The notes: generated from the sequence alone by a model not told the origin. A DNA stretch of 64,000 bases from Neptuniibacter sp. CAU 1671 (GCF_029222905.1 NZ_JARHUE010000002.1:1-64000), one strand, 5' to 3'. Shown: positions 30,325 through 40,082, counted from the stretch's first letter. Numbers and translations are program-made.

Positions 30325-31689
30325 GTGCCTGTGTTGCGCCTGAACCTGTTGCTGATGATGCTGGTGATCCTGTCAGGCATTATTGCGCTGTTTTTTTCAG
30401 CGGCTTTCATCCTTCAGCAGGCGGATCAGGCGTCCAGAGATCGTACTGCCCGGTCTGCCGTGGTAGCGCAGCAACAGCTGCAACTGCAGCTGTACCGCAT
30501 CGACAACCAGTTTGAATTTCTGAAACACTTCCCGGACTTTCACCTGTGGCAGAAGTCCGTTAACCACGCGGGACTGTGCGTGACCTACCGTAACCGGGAG
30601 GGCGATGTACTGCGTAGTCTGTGTCTGGGTGATGTAACCGAAGAGAACTGGCCGCAGTGGTTTCAGTCGCTCTACCTGAAACTGTTTACCCCCGCGCAGC
30701 CGGTGCAGCTGGATGTGACCTATAAAGAACAACTGCAGGGGCGGATCGAGGTTTCTTCCAGTGAAATGGTAGAAATCGGTCGGGCCTGGCAAACCCTCAC
30801 TAACCTGATGGAACTGGTCAGCCTGATCGTGCTGACGCTCTGTATCATTCTCTATCTGATGATGCACTGGATATTGCGCCCGGTCCGCATAACGCAGCAG
30901 TGCCTGCAACGCATGGTGCAGGAAGACCTCTCTCTACGGGTACCTGAATTCAAAATTGCCGAATGGCAGGAGACTGGCGTGGCGATCAACCGGCTGGCTG
31001 AGAGCTTGCAATCAACACTGGTAGAGCGTCAGGCACTGGCGCTGAAACTGGTCAATGTGCAGGAGGAAGAGCGGCGTTTTCTCTGCCGGGAGCTGCATGA
31101 TGAACTGGGCCAGTCATTGGCCGGGCTAAGCGCCGTGGCCAGTGCGATGGCAGAAGATGCCCGTCATTCCTACCCCCAGTTGCAGGAACCCGCCAACCAG
31201 ATCACCCGGATCGCAAAACATATGCGGGATCTGGTGAAGGGGTTATTGCTGCGTTTACGGCCGGCTGATCTGGAGCAGTTGGGACTGGCGGAAAGTCTGC
31301 GGGGCCTGACCAATGAATGGAATAACAAACACCAGGCGATCCGCTGGAGCCTGTTTTTACAGGGCGATGTGGATGGCTTGCCGGCCTCGGTGTCGGTGAA
31401 TCTGTTGCGCATTGTGCAGGAGTGTCTGACCAATATCAGCCGACATTCCGGGGCGACCAAAGCGGAAGTGGAACTTGTCTGCAGTGATAAAGCACCCCTG
31501 ATTTTAGTGATTCGGGATAATGGTCAGGGTCTGTCTTCGGCTTTTGTGGAGTCGCCCGGACACGGACTGCTGGGCATCCGCGAGCGGGTCAGTGCGCTGG
31601 GGGGGACGTTGGCAATGACCAGTCTGCCTGAAGGGGGCTTGCGGGTGGTCATCGAAATTCCCGTTGTGGTGCTGGGGGATTCCGCATGA
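30325..31689 (+). CDS. NarL-type sensor histidine kinase
   Basis: 454 residues. Two membrane helices near residues 8-31 and 163-185 bound a periplasmic sensor of about 130 residues. A HAMP-like region follows (ILRPVRITQQCLQRM). The HisKA_3 dimerisation domain has phosphoacceptor His258 in CRELHDELGQSLAG, and the ATPase domain has NLLRIVQECLTNISRHSGA and DNGQGL. It overlaps the response regulator gene by 4 nt. It is divergent from the PQQ dehydrogenase operon, so an alcohol-derived signal is likely, as in Pseudomonas alcohol-oxidation systems. Confidence 0.92.
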   Translation: MPVLRLNLLLMMLVILSGIIALFFSAAFILQQADQASRDRTARSAVVAQQQLQLQLYRIDNQFEFLKHFPDFHLWQKSVNHAGLCVTYRNREGDVLRSLCLGDVTEENWPQWFQSLYLKLFTPAQPVQLDVTYKEQLQGRIEVSSSEMVEIGRAWQTLTNLMELVSLIVLTLCIILYLMMHWILRPVRITQQCLQRMVQEDLSLRVPEFKIAEWQETGVAINRLAESLQSTLVERQALALKLVNVQEEERRFLCRELHDELGQSLAGLSAVASAMAEDARHSYPQLQEPANQITRIAKHMRDLVKGLLLRLRPADLEQLGLAESLRGLTNEWNNKHQAIRWSLFLQGDVDGLPASVSVNLLRIVQECLTNISRHSGATKAEVELVCSDKAPLILVIRDNGQGLSSAFVESPGHGLLGIRERVSALGGTLAMTSLPEGGLRVVIEIPVVVLGDSA

Positions 31690-32336
31690 GTCAGATTCGT
31701 ATTTTGTTGGTAGATGATCATGCCATCGTGCGCGAGGGTTACCGGGCGTTACTTAACCGGCAGCCCAATCTCGATCTGGTGGCGGAAGCCGGCTCCGGTG
31801 AACAGGCCTATGCCCTGTATCGCGAGCATCAGCCTGATCTGGTGGTGCTCGACCTGTCCCTGCCGGGCAAGGGCGGGCTGGCCACGCTGATCCAGATCCG
31901 CCAGTTTGACCCAAAAGCGCGGGTGCTGATCTTCAGCATGCATCAGAACCCGGCGATGGCGACCAAAGCGATAGAAGCCGGTGCCCGGGGCTATGTCACC
32001 AAAAGCAGTGAACCCAGTGTGTTGATTAAAGCGGTGACCGAGGTGATGCAGGGCAAAATCGCCCTCAGTGATGATATGTCTCATGCGCTGGCGCTGGAGA
32101 GGCTCGGTGGTGAAAAGGGGTTACTGGCCGACCTGACAACCCGGGAGTTTGAAATTCTGCGCATGCTGGTGGAGGGCAAAAGCAAAACAGAAATAGCCGA
32201 CACCCTGCATATCAGCGCCAAAACCGTGGCCAACTGTCACTACATCATCAAACGTAAACTCAATGTGCAGTCGGATATTGAATTGTTGCGGGTAGCGATG
32301 CAGCAGCAATTGGTGACACGAACGGAGCTGGGATAG
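31686..32336 (+). CDS. NarL/FixJ-family response regulator
   Basis: 216 residues. The receiver domain has the acidic pair Asp10/Asp11, the phosphoacceptor Asp56 in VVLDLSLPG and the conserved Lys in TKSS. The C-terminal LuxR-type helix-turn-helix reads LTTREFEILRMLVEGKSKTE and HISAKTVANCHYIIKRKL. It is translationally coupled to the kinase (ATGA overlap). Probable targets are the two related palindromes at 30232 and 35727. It converges with the Sir2 gene, leaving a 2-nt gap. Confidence 0.93.
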   Translation: MSQIRILLVDDHAIVREGYRALLNRQPNLDLVAEAGSGEQAYALYREHQPDLVVLDLSLPGKGGLATLIQIRQFDPKARVLIFSMHQNPAMATKAIEAGARGYVTKSSEPSVLIKAVTEVMQGKIALSDDMSHALALERLGGEKGLLADLTTREFEILRMLVEGKSKTEIADTLHISAKTVANCHYIIKRKLNVQSDIELLRVAMQQQLVTRTELG

Positions 32337-32338
32337 GT

Positions 32339-33166
32339 TTATTCAGCACCCAGATAGCTGAGCGTGTGCTCTAGGGTTTCGGTAATGCCTGCATCCAGTT
32401 TTAGCTGCAGCAGATGGTCGGCACGGGTGATGCCCCGTGTCAGCGATACGATCGGCAGGTTCCAGTCTCTGGCCCGCAGACAGTAGCGATAACCGGAGTA
32501 GACCATCAGTGAGGTGCCAATGGTCAGCAGGGCATTACTGTTCTGCAGTATCTCCAGACTGTGAAACACCTTCTCTTTCGGCACATTATCACCAAAAAAC
32601 ACGACGTCCGGTTTCAGAATCCCGCCACACTGCTCGCAGTCCGGCACCCGGAACTGGTGAAAATCGATGTTTTCCAGATCCGCATCGCCATCCGGCCGGG
32701 CTGTAGCTTCAAAGCCACAGAAATCCGGGTTTTCTGCGCCGGAGCGGTGGTGGATATCGTCCCGGCTGTAGTCTGCGCCACAACTCATGCACTTTACCCG
32801 GTCGGCCCGGCCGTGCAGGTCAATCACAGTTTCACTGCCAGCTTTCTGGTGCAGCCGGTCCACATTCTGGGTAATGATCTGCTGGATATGTCCTTTTGTC
32901 TGTAGGTCCGTCAGTGCATGGTGAGCCGCCGAGGGTTGCGCGTTGGAGATCCGTGGCCAGCCGATCAGACTGCGTGCCCAGTAACGCTGGCGGGCGTAAT
33001 GGTCCTGCAGAAACACCTTATGCTGCACCGGTGGCTTGTGTTGCCAGACACCGGCTTCGTCGCGATAGGCCGGAATACCGCTGTCGGTACTGATACCGGC
33101 TCCGGTCAGCACCGTAAGGCGAGGGTGTTTTTGAATAAATTCAGCCAGCAATTCAGCCTGATGCAT
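32339..33166 (-). CDS. NAD-dependent protein deacylase of the Sir2 family
   Basis: 275 residues. The NAD-binding motifs GAGISTDSGIPAYRD and TQNVDRLHQKAG and the catalytic His in DLHGRADRVKC are present. Zinc is held by CMSC and CEQC pairs. FFGDNVP and TIGTSLMVYSGYRY complete the Rossmann core. Sirtuins remove acyl groups from lysine. The sequence looks like class II rather than the CobB class, judging by the length of the zinc module. A MOSC gene lies upstream on the same strand. Confidence 0.92.
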   Translation of the reverse strand: MHQAELLAEFIQKHPRLTVLTGAGISTDSGIPAYRDEAGVWQHKPPVQHKVFLQDHYARQRYWARSLIGWPRISNAQPSAAHHALTDLQTKGHIQQIITQNVDRLHQKAGSETVIDLHGRADRVKCMSCGADYSRDDIHHRSGAENPDFCGFEATARPDGDADLENIDFHQFRVPDCEQCGGILKPDVVFFGDNVPKEKVFHSLEILQNSNALLTIGTSLMVYSGYRYCLRARDWNLPIVSLTRGITRADHLLQLKLDAGITETLEHTLSYLGAE

Positions 33167-33186
33167 AACAGCTTCTCTGCAACTTT

Positions 33187-33741
33187 TTAGCCTTTACGTA
33201 AATGGGGTGCATTGGGATGAGGTGTAAACAGGCTCATCTGGGCTTTTGTCTCACTTAATACGAGTAACTGATCCCCCCGCTGAATCAGTCCGCCCTGAAT
33301 GATTTTGCAGCACAATCCGCCGTAACCGAGCATTGCGGCAACTCCGCCGGGTCCCAGTGCCGTTTCCATCCGGGAGCAGGGGTGACAGAGCGCAGTCGCT
33401 TCCAGAATCGCTTCCCCCAGTTGAAAACGCTGATAGCGCAGGGCGTTCAGGTTGATACCGCTGACTACCAGGTTACGGCGCAGCCGGGCCGGATCGATCC
33501 GCTCATAGCCGCAGTGTTGCGCAATCTGCTGGATAAACTCCCGGGAGATGAGTGTGACCTGTCGCGCCGAGCCGGGGGTTTTTGTACAGCGATGATCGCC
33601 TTCAAGTCCGAGTCCCGCCAACGCCTGAGTCGACTCAAGGCTCTGCATCGGTTCGCGCCGGGAAGGACGCACGCCGATCCACTCCAGCGTGCCCGCGGGC
33701 AGGGTGGCGGCGTAGCGGGCATACAGCTCGTTCAGACTCAT
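33187..33741 (-). CDS. MOSC domain protein
   Basis: 184 residues covering one MOSC domain, the C-terminal domain of molybdenum-cofactor sulfurases and of mARC-type reductase partners. Typical segments are GLEGDHRCTKTPGSARQVTLIS, LRRNLVVSGINLNAL and the Cys pair in LCHPCSRME, a likely sulfur or metal site. It lacks the N-terminal beta-barrel and any ferredoxin domain, so it is the stand-alone YiiM/YuaD-like type. The sir2 gene begins 20 nt downstream on the same strand. Confidence 0.85.
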   Translation of the reverse strand: MSLNELYARYAATLPAGTLEWIGVRPSRREPMQSLESTQALAGLGLEGDHRCTKTPGSARQVTLISREFIQQIAQHCGYERIDPARLRRNLVVSGINLNALRYQRFQLGEAILEATALCHPCSRMETALGPGGVAAMLGYGGLCCKIIQGGLIQRGDQLLVLSETKAQMSLFTPHPNAPHLRKG

Positions 33742-33894
33742 AGGGTTAACCTTAAATATTCTTTCGGCAGCGTAAATTCTGCGTTTGTTTTCTAAAGACC
33801 ATGGCTTAAACGAACAGTTGTTTAAATTTAATAAAATATTTTGCTCAAGCAGCCGATAGCAGTAGAGATTGATTGTTTATCGAAGGCGTTTCAA

Positions 33895-35163
33895 GTGGCA
33901 TTACGTCGTCTCAGTCTGCTGCTGCCCATGCTGTTGCTGCTACCGGCAGCCTATTTTTCCCTGAGTCCGGTGGCACTGCTGCCGGATACACAGCAGGTTA
34001 TTATCGCGCAACTGCCCTATGTGCTGGGCCTGACCGTGGCGTTGCTGGCGATTGGTTTTCGCCGCAGCCGCATAATGCTGGCTGCCCTGAATCTCTGTGT
34101 TGCTTACTCCCTGATTCGTTTTGGTCTGCAGACCAGTCTGGATAACCCGGACGCTTATGTGATGTTCAGTGGTTTGTCGGTACTGCTACCGCTCAATACC
34201 GCTCTGATTGCGATGTTCAGCGAAAAGGGTGCGTTTACCGCGACCGGCTTTCGACAACTGGCCCTGCTGGCTCCCGGTTATCTGTTTCTGGTGCTGCTGG
34301 ATGCGGTCAACTGGCTCGGTTACCTGCTGCCCTGGTTGCCGATGTCGATGCTGGAGATGTTGTTTCTTGAGACCTACCTGAGTCAGGCCTCGGCCTGGGT
34401 GTTTGGGCTGTCTCTGATCCCGGTGCTGTTTTCACTCTACATGCGTCGTACCCCGGCGGATGCTGCACTGCTCGCCAGTCTGGTGGCGGCACTGGTGATG
34501 ATTCTCTGGTTTGACCGGCCGCTGATCTCGGCGCTGTTTGTTTCTGCCGCTTTGCTGGTGCTGGCGGTGGCGGTGATTCAGAGCTCCTACAGCATGGCGT
34601 TTATTGATGAACTGACTGAGATTCCGGGTCGCCGTGCCCTCTACAGCAAACTGAATACCCTGGGTCGAACCTACACGGTGGCGATGGTCGATATCGATCA
34701 CTTCAAGCAGTTTAACGACCGCTACGGCCACGATGTGGGTGATCAGGTGCTGCGTATGGTGGCGGCCAAGATTGCTCAGGTGAACGGCGGAGGCAAAGCC
34801 TATCGTTATGGGGGAGAGGAGTTCACCATCCTGTTCCCGGGTAAAACCGAACTTCAGGCCAGACCCTATCTTGAGGAAGTGCGCGAAGTGATTGCTGCCT
34901 ATCCAATGCGTATCCGCAGTGAAAAACGGCCTGACGATGCCAAACAGGGCCGTGAGCAGCGCAGTCGACAGGGTGCTGGTGAGATCGTCAAGGTGTCTAT
35001 CAGTATCGGTTTCTGCGAAAAAGCGGAACGCCATCAGGAACCGGATGAAGTGATCAAAGATGCCGATCAGGCGCTGTACGCTGCCAAAAAAGCGGGACGC
35101 AACTGTTCCCGCAGTGCTGGGGAGAAAAACAGTCGGGGCCAGGCCAGTTATAAACGCGGCTGA
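33895..35163 (+). CDS. Diguanylate cyclase with a seven-helix-type membrane sensor
   Basis: 422 residues from the GTG at 33895, which has GAAGG eight bases upstream. The first ~240 residues are six to eight membrane helices with short loops. The GGDEF domain follows: VDIDHFKQFNDRYGHDVGD and the active loop RYGGEEF, so it should make c-di-GMP. The RxxD inhibitory site normally five residues before the loop is absent (the stretch reads NGGGKAY), so product inhibition through that site is not expected. An upstream in-frame TTG at 33841 is the alternative start. The sensed signal is unknown. Confidence 0.88.
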   Translation: MALRRLSLLLPMLLLLPAAYFSLSPVALLPDTQQVIIAQLPYVLGLTVALLAIGFRRSRIMLAALNLCVAYSLIRFGLQTSLDNPDAYVMFSGLSVLLPLNTALIAMFSEKGAFTATGFRQLALLAPGYLFLVLLDAVNWLGYLLPWLPMSMLEMLFLETYLSQASAWVFGLSLIPVLFSLYMRRTPADAALLASLVAALVMILWFDRPLISALFVSAALLVLAVAVIQSSYSMAFIDELTEIPGRRALYSKLNTLGRTYTVAMVDIDHFKQFNDRYGHDVGDQVLRMVAAKIAQVNGGGKAYRYGGEEFTILFPGKTELQARPYLEEVREVIAAYPMRIRSEKRPDDAKQGREQRSRQGAGEIVKVSISIGFCEKAERHQEPDEVIKDADQALYAAKKAGRNCSRSAGEKNSRGQASYKRG

Positions 35164-35174
35164 CCTCCAAGGGA

Positions 35175-35642
35175 TTAGTTGTAAAACGCGCTCAGTTGAT
35201 TCAGTCCTGCCTTATAAATACCCCGGATCACATCGGCCGCTTCCTGATCGGTGGCGCCCGCCGCATCAAATGAAGATGACCAGGTCACCAACGTTCCATC
35301 GTCTTGCGCCGTAAGTTTGATCATCGATTCATAGTCAGCCACCGGCAGCGGTGAGGCATCAATCCGGTAGCTGTATCTGAGTTGTTCATTGTCTTCGCTG
35401 AGCTGGGTTTCGGTAATGGTGGCGCCATTGCCCAGTGTCAGCACCCGCACATCTGGTGCGGTAAGGCTGCTGCCCACCACGGCGGGGTGCCAGCGGTGCA
35501 GCCCGTTAAAGTTACCTACCAGTGCCCAGACTGCAGCGGGTTTTGCCTTAAGCGTGATGGATTCCTCTACCTGAATACCACCGGCGAGAACCTGCGTGCT
35601 GATCAGGCCGCCCAGAACAGCGGCCATAGTGACTGCTTTCAT
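35175..35642 (-). CDS. Secreted SRPBCC-fold protein (MxaD-like)
   Basis: 155 residues with a signal peptide cleaved after about residue 20 (TQVLAGG). The rest is a START/polyketide-cyclase-like fold: ITLKAKPAAVWALVGNFNGLHRWHPAV, then GNGATITETQL and a C-terminal helix. Periplasmic SRPBCC proteins such as MxaD accompany PQQ methanol dehydrogenases. A 17-bp palindrome 85 nt upstream matches the one before the first PQQ dehydrogenase operon, which supports a link to that system. The link is inference. Confidence 0.78.
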   Translation of the reverse strand: MKAVTMAAVLGGLISTQVLAGGIQVEESITLKAKPAAVWALVGNFNGLHRWHPAVVGSSLTAPDVRVLTLGNGATITETQLSEDNEQLRYSYRIDASPLPVADYESMIKLTAQDDGTLVTWSSSFDAAGATDQEAADVIRGIYKAGLNQLSAFYN

Positions 35643-35726
35643 TGCCTTAACTCCTTATTTTTATTGGTCTAAGGCACGGTAGCATGGGGTTTTTTGTGAC
35701 GGGAATTGGCAAAGCACCCGAGAAAT

Positions 35727-35743
35727 TCGGGAAATTTGCCCGA
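35727..35743. promoter_or_regulatory. 17-bp near-palindrome, candidate response-regulator site 2
   Basis: TCGGGAAATTTGCCCGA matches the palindrome at 30232-30248 in 15 of 17 positions. It lies between the SRPBCC gene start (35642) and the malate synthase terminator, about 85 nt upstream of the SRPBCC gene. Confidence 0.58.
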
Positions 35744-35763
35744 CGTGTCTGAATTACAGGCAA

Positions 35764-35793
35764 CAAAAAAGGCCGCTAATCAGCGGCCTTTTT
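35764..35793 (-). terminator. Intrinsic terminator of malate synthase G
   Basis: On the minus strand AAGGCCGCT-GATT-AGCGGCC is followed by a T run. It starts 18 nt after the glcB stop. Confidence 0.88.
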
Positions 35794-35811
35794 CAGATCA
35801 GGGATAATCCC

Positions 35812-37989
35812 TTACGCGCCAAACTTGGCTTTGGCTTCGATACGACGACGGTGCAGGACCGGCTCGGTGTAGCCGTTTGGCTGAACCGTACCTTCAAACA
35901 CCAGTTCGCAGGCTGCAGCAAACGCAACGCTGTCATCGAAGTTTGGTGCCATTGGGCGGTACAGTGGGTCGTTGCCGTTCTGACGGTCAACTACCGCCGC
36001 CATGCGCTGCATGGTTTCCAGTACCTGCTCTTTGGAGCAGATGCCGTGGTGCAGCCAGTTGGCGATGTGCTGGCTGGAGATACGCAGCGTTGCACGGTCT
36101 TCCATCAGGCCTACATCGTTGATGTCAGGCACTTTGGAACAACCGACACCGGAGTCGATCCAGCGTACTACGTAACCCAGGATACCCTGTGCGTTGTTGT
36201 CCAGTTCCTGCTGAATCTCTTCGGCAGACCAGCTTGGGTTCTGCGCGACAGGGATGGTCAGAATGTCATCCAGAGACGCACGGGCACGGGATTTCAGCTC
36301 TTCCTGACGGGCAAAGACGTCTACCTTGTGGTAGTGCAGTGCGTGCAGGGTGGCTGCGGTTGGGGATGGAACCCATGCGGTGTTGGCACCAGACAGCGGA
36401 TGGCCGATCTTGGCATCCAGCATGTTGGCCATCTGATCCGGAATCGGCCACATGCCTTTACCGATCTGGGCGCGACCGCTCAGGCCACAGGCCAGACCGT
36501 TGTCGACGTTCCAGTTTTCGTAAGAGCTGATCCAGGCAGCCTGTTTCATGTCGCCTTTACGGATCATCGGGCCCGCTTCCATCGAGGTGTGGATCTCGTC
36601 ACCGGTACGGTCAAGGAAGCCAGTGTTGATGAAGACCACACGCTCTTTAGCCGCGCGGATACACTCTTTCAGGTTAACGGTGGTGCGACGCTCTTCGTCC
36701 ATGATACCCATCTTCATGGTGAAACGGTCCAGACCCAGTGCGTCTTCGATACGACCAAACAGTTCGTTAGCAAACGCCACTTCTTCAGGACCGTGCATCT
36801 TCGGTTTAACGATGTACATGGAACCAGTGGTGGTGTTGCTGAATTTGCCGTTGCCCTTGATATCGTGGATAGAGATCAGGGTGGTGACCATACCGTCGAT
36901 GATACCTTCCGGTACTTCGTTGCCATCCTTGTCCAGGATCGCTTCGTTGGTCATCAGGTGACCTACGTTACGGACGAACATCAGGCTGCGGCCTTTCAGG
37001 GTCACAGTGTCGCCGTTCAGACCGGTGTATGAGCGGTCGCCGTTGATGGTACGGGTGAAGGTTTTTCCGCCTTTGCTGACTTCTTCAGTCAGGTCGCCTT
37101 TCATCAGGCCCAGCCAGTTGCGGTACACCACAACCTTGTCAGCACTGTCTACGGCAGCTACGGAGTCTTCACAGTCCATGATGGTAGTCAGAGCAGACTC
37201 CATCACGATGTCTTTAATGCCAGCCGCATCGTCTTTACCGATCAGGCTGTCACGGTCGATCTGTACTTCAAAGTGCAGGCCGTTGTTTACCAGCAGCAGG
37301 GAATCCGGTGCAGCGGTGTCACCCAGGTAACCTACCAGTTTCTCTGGCTGAGCCAGACCGGTTTCGCTGCCGTCAGTCATGCTGACAACCAGCTTGCCAT
37401 CCTTGATGGTGTAGCCGGTAGAATCCTTGTGAGAGCCAGTCGCCAGTGGCGCAGCGTCATCCAGGAAGTTACGGGCAAAGGCGATAACCTTGGCACCACG
37501 GGCCGGGTTGTATTCAGCGGTTTTCTCAGCGCCGTCTGCTTCAGACACAGCGTCAGTACCGTACAGTGCATCGTACAGGCTGCCCCAACGCGCATTCGCC
37601 GCGTTCAGTGCAAAACGTGCATTCATCACAGGTACTACCAGCTGAGGGCCAGCCATAGTCGCCATTTCCGGATCAACGTTGGCGGTGGTGGCGGTGAAGT
37701 CTTCACCTTCCGGCAACAGGTAACCGATCTCGGTCAGGAAAGATTTGTACGCTGCCAGATCGAAAGCCTGACCCTTGCGGGCACGGTGCCATTCATCGAT
37801 CTGTGCCTGGATAGCATCACGCTTGGCCAGCAGTTCACGGTTACGTGGTGCCAGATCATGCACGATGGCATCAAAACCGGCCCAGAACTGTTCGCTGGTG
37901 ACGCCAGTGCCTGGCAGTGCTTCGTTATTTACGAAATCATACAGAGCCTGTGCGACCTGCAGGCCACCGCTCGTTACCCTTTGACTCAT
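35812..37989 (-). CDS. glcB: Malate synthase G
   Basis: 725 residues (723 in E. coli). It condenses glyoxylate with acetyl-CoA to malate, so C2 compounds entering as glycolate or glyoxylate reach central metabolism. The TIM-barrel core is clear: MEDSVAAVD-like metal region ([10 protein letters not shown]), [22 protein letters not shown], and [33 protein letters not shown]. No glycolate oxidase or isocitrate lyase gene is next to it. It lies between the two PQQ dehydrogenase regions. It has a 337-nt upstream gap and its own terminator. Confidence 0.96.
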   Translation of the reverse strand: MSQRVTSGGLQVAQALYDFVNNEALPGTGVTSEQFWAGFDAIVHDLAPRNRELLAKRDAIQAQIDEWHRARKGQAFDLAAYKSFLTEIGYLLPEGEDFTATTANVDPEMATMAGPQLVVPVMNARFALNAANARWGSLYDALYGTDAVSEADGAEKTAEYNPARGAKVIAFARNFLDDAAPLATGSHKDSTGYTIKDGKLVVSMTDGSETGLAQPEKLVGYLGDTAAPDSLLLVNNGLHFEVQIDRDSLIGKDDAAGIKDIVMESALTTIMDCEDSVAAVDSADKVVVYRNWLGLMKGDLTEEVSKGGKTFTRTINGDRSYTGLNGDTVTLKGRSLMFVRNVGHLMTNEAILDKDGNEVPEGIIDGMVTTLISIHDIKGNGKFSNTTTGSMYIVKPKMHGPEEVAFANELFGRIEDALGLDRFTMKMGIMDEERRTTVNLKECIRAAKERVVFINTGFLDRTGDEIHTSMEAGPMIRKGDMKQAAWISSYENWNVDNGLACGLSGRAQIGKGMWPIPDQMANMLDAKIGHPLSGANTAWVPSPTAATLHALHYHKVDVFARQEELKSRARASLDDILTIPVAQNPSWSAEEIQQELDNNAQGILGYVVRWIDSGVGCSKVPDINDVGLMEDRATLRISSQHIANWLHHGICSKEQVLETMQRMAAVVDRQNGNDPLYRPMAPNFDDSVAFAAACELVFEGTVQPNGYTEPVLHRRRIEAKAKFGA

Positions 37990-38326
37990 AGTGATATTGC
38001 CCCAGTTGTAGTACGCGGCTCTGGTCCGAGGCGACCATGAGCCGTGTGAAAGTAGAGAAAAGATTCGCCGGAATGTCTCGAAGCTCTTGCCCTGTTTGGA
38101 TGCGAAAGTCAGTTGCGTCGGGATAATGACAGTAGTTCTGACTCAGAGCGAAACGTACGGCTATATGCGACGCAACATTACCGGAAATTGAGCAAAAAGT
38201 CGCCCCTAATCTCATGTATACCCGGTATTCAGCTGGGTTATGTTGCCCATATGCGGCTATTCTTTATGAAAAACAAGCTATTCCCGGGTGAGTCAGTTTT
38301 CACCCGTCTGCCGAGGGATTTACGGC
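37990..38326. other. Intergenic region between glcB and a divergent hydrolase gene
   Basis: This must hold the promoters of both genes. I see no sigma-54 (GG-N10-GC) sequence, no copy of the palindromes at 30232/35727, and no convincing small ORF or RNA. Confidence 0.5.
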
Positions 38327-39280
38327 ATGTCTGCATTTGATCGTGCTGAATTGCTGCAACAGCTGCCCGCATGGACGCTGGCTGATTCGACCGCCCACTC
38401 CCCCGAGGTGGCCGCCTACCTGAAACATTATGGCCTGCATGGGCTGGCCTGTGACTATGCTCTGCAGTTTGGCCTGCTGGAGTGCGCAGGCATCAACACC
38501 GCGGTGCAGTACTACCGACAACCCGACAATGGCCGGGGCACCGCACTGGTGGTACATGGCTATATGGACCATATGGGTCTGTACCGGCACCTGTTCCGCG
38601 CGTTGCTGGAGCAGGGCTATTACGTCGTGGCGTTCGACCTGACCGGGCATGGTTTGTCGGGTGGTGAGGTACTGCATATTCACGACTTCAGCCACTATGC
38701 CCAGCAACTGACCGACCTGATCAACCAGCTACAGTCCCAGCTTAAAACGCCGCTGACCCTGATCGGCCAGAGCACCGGCTGTGCGGTGATCATGGCGCAG
38801 CAGATGCTGCACCCTGCACTGGCGTTGCCGATTGCATCCCGCATCCTGCTGGCACCACTGGTGCGCCCGGCCCTGTGGCGCAGCATCCAACGCCGTTACC
38901 CAATTCTGAAACGCCTTATGAAACAGGTACCACGCAAATTCACCGCCTGCAGCCACGACCTGGCGTTTCTGCAGTTCCTGCAAAACGACGACCCCCTGCA
39001 ATACCGCAATATTCCTATGAGCTGGGTCGGGGCAATGCTGAATTTTGGCGACGCACTGGAACAGCAGGCACCGATGGCGGGTGCCGTCAGGGTGATTCAG
39101 GGGGATGAGGATAAAACGGTGGACTGGGAATATAACCTGCCGGTGTTAAAGCGTGTGTTTGTTGGTCTTGAGGTGTGTATGGTGCCGGGGGGGAGGCATC
39201 ATTTGGTGAATGAGAGTGAGGAATATAGAGGGAGGGTGTTTGAGTTGTTGTTAGGTTTTTTATCAAATCCATTTATTTAA
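38327..39280 (+). CDS. Alpha/beta hydrolase (serine aminopeptidase S33-like, lysophospholipase type)
   Basis: 317 residues from the ATG at 38327, which has GAGGG upstream. The fold's oxyanion motif is VVHGYMDHMG, the nucleophile elbow GQSTG, and the acid and His are in QGDEDKTVDW and GGRHHLVNE. There is no signal peptide, so it acts in the cytoplasm on an ester or lipid not identifiable here. Base composition turns AT-rich over the last ~80 nt. The 3' end overlaps by 18 nt a convergent orphan gene, so the C-terminus may have been altered by an insertion. Confidence 0.85.
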   Translation: MSAFDRAELLQQLPAWTLADSTAHSPEVAAYLKHYGLHGLACDYALQFGLLECAGINTAVQYYRQPDNGRGTALVVHGYMDHMGLYRHLFRALLEQGYYVVAFDLTGHGLSGGEVLHIHDFSHYAQQLTDLINQLQSQLKTPLTLIGQSTGCAVIMAQQMLHPALALPIASRILLAPLVRPALWRSIQRRYPILKRLMKQVPRKFTACSHDLAFLQFLQNDDPLQYRNIPMSWVGAMLNFGDALEQQAPMAGAVRVIQGDEDKTVDWEYNLPVLKRVFVGLEVCMVPGGRHHLVNESEEYRGRVFELLLGFLSNPFI

Positions 39281-39703
39281 AAAAATTCCAAAGATAGTGA
39301 ATGTTCCTGCAGTTATAGAAACAATTATAGGAATATAAGTTTTCCAGTTTTGATCTCTACTAAGTTGCCTATCATGTAATTCGATAGCAGTTTCTAGTAG
39401 CTTTCCAATAAAATCAGGGGAGAGTTTTTCCCTTATGTTTTCGTCATCTTTAAGCACATGCCTAGCAATCATAGATACTCTGTGCTTCCCTGTTCCCCTA
39501 ACTCGAAAAAATTCTGGATGTTCTTTAGCTATTGCGATCCAAGAGGTTGCAGATTTTGGAGCGCCTTGTAATTCTTCTACTAACCCTTCTTCGCTTCTAT
39601 GGCTATTTTTAGATAAAGATAGGACTTGTATTAGCGCCATAACGTCTGCAAGCCTATCAATCTGAAGATATAGGTGCGGATTTGTCTTTGTTCTGCAAAA
39701 CAT
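39263..39703 (-). CDS. Orphan protein, helical N-terminal domain and C-terminal membrane anchor
   Basis: 146 residues, not recognised. Residues 10-110 are alpha-helical with a winged-helix feel (LADVMALIQVLSLSKN, RSEEGLVEELQGAPKSATSWIAIAKEHPEFFRV). A single membrane helix lies near residues 124-144. The gene is much richer in AT than its surroundings, and its end overlaps the convergent hydrolase gene by 18 nt. Both fit recent acquisition. It may belong with the adjacent small lipoprotein. Confidence 0.6.
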   Translation of the reverse strand: MFCRTKTNPHLYLQIDRLADVMALIQVLSLSKNSHRSEEGLVEELQGAPKSATSWIAIAKEHPEFFRVRGTGKHRVSMIARHVLKDDENIREKLSPDFIGKLLETAIELHDRQLSRDQNWKTYIPIIVSITAGTFTIFGIFLNKWI

Positions 39704-39743
39704 ACTTTGATTACCGGCTTTCTTTTTTTATGTGATTAATTAT

Positions 39744-39962
39744 TTATTTTTCTATTGAGATTAAAGCCTTGCACTCATGGCTTGAGCCGCACGAAAATTT
39801 TCCTTCCCTTACTAAATCGGTGCAATATGATGCTGAAGAATATTTTGATGCGCCTTTTTGTTCTTCCCTTACTTTGCATTCGTTATATGAGGAATATTGT
39901 TTTTCACAACTAGTTATGAGCATAACTAGAGTAAGAATCCAAAAGGTTTTGAAATATTGCAT
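39744..39962 (-). CDS. Small putative lipoprotein in an AT-rich patch
   Basis: 72 residues. A signal peptide ends in LITSC, a lipobox with the lipidation Cys near residue 19. Four further cysteines follow, in EC, YC, SC and EC contexts, enough for two disulfides. No family is recognised. Strong AT bias matches the neighbouring orphan gene 41 nt downstream. The short length keeps confidence moderate. Confidence 0.5.
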   Translation of the reverse strand: MQYFKTFWILTLVMLITSCEKQYSSYNECKVREEQKGASKYSSASYCTDLVREGKFSCGSSHECKALISIEK

Positions 39963-40082
39963 TTACATTTCCTTTGTATTTTTAGATATCTATAAATCAT
40001 GCTTATTGCCGCAATGAATGGTTACATTATTTGCAGTACTCTTGTTTGCAGTCAAACTTTTCAATTTTCCGCCTTGAGGCGG

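Noticed and set aside
35717-35731. CCCGA-N5-TCGGG as a third response-regulator palindrome
   Set aside because: It has a different spacing from the 17-bp sites and overlaps the site at 35727-35743, so it is probably incidental.
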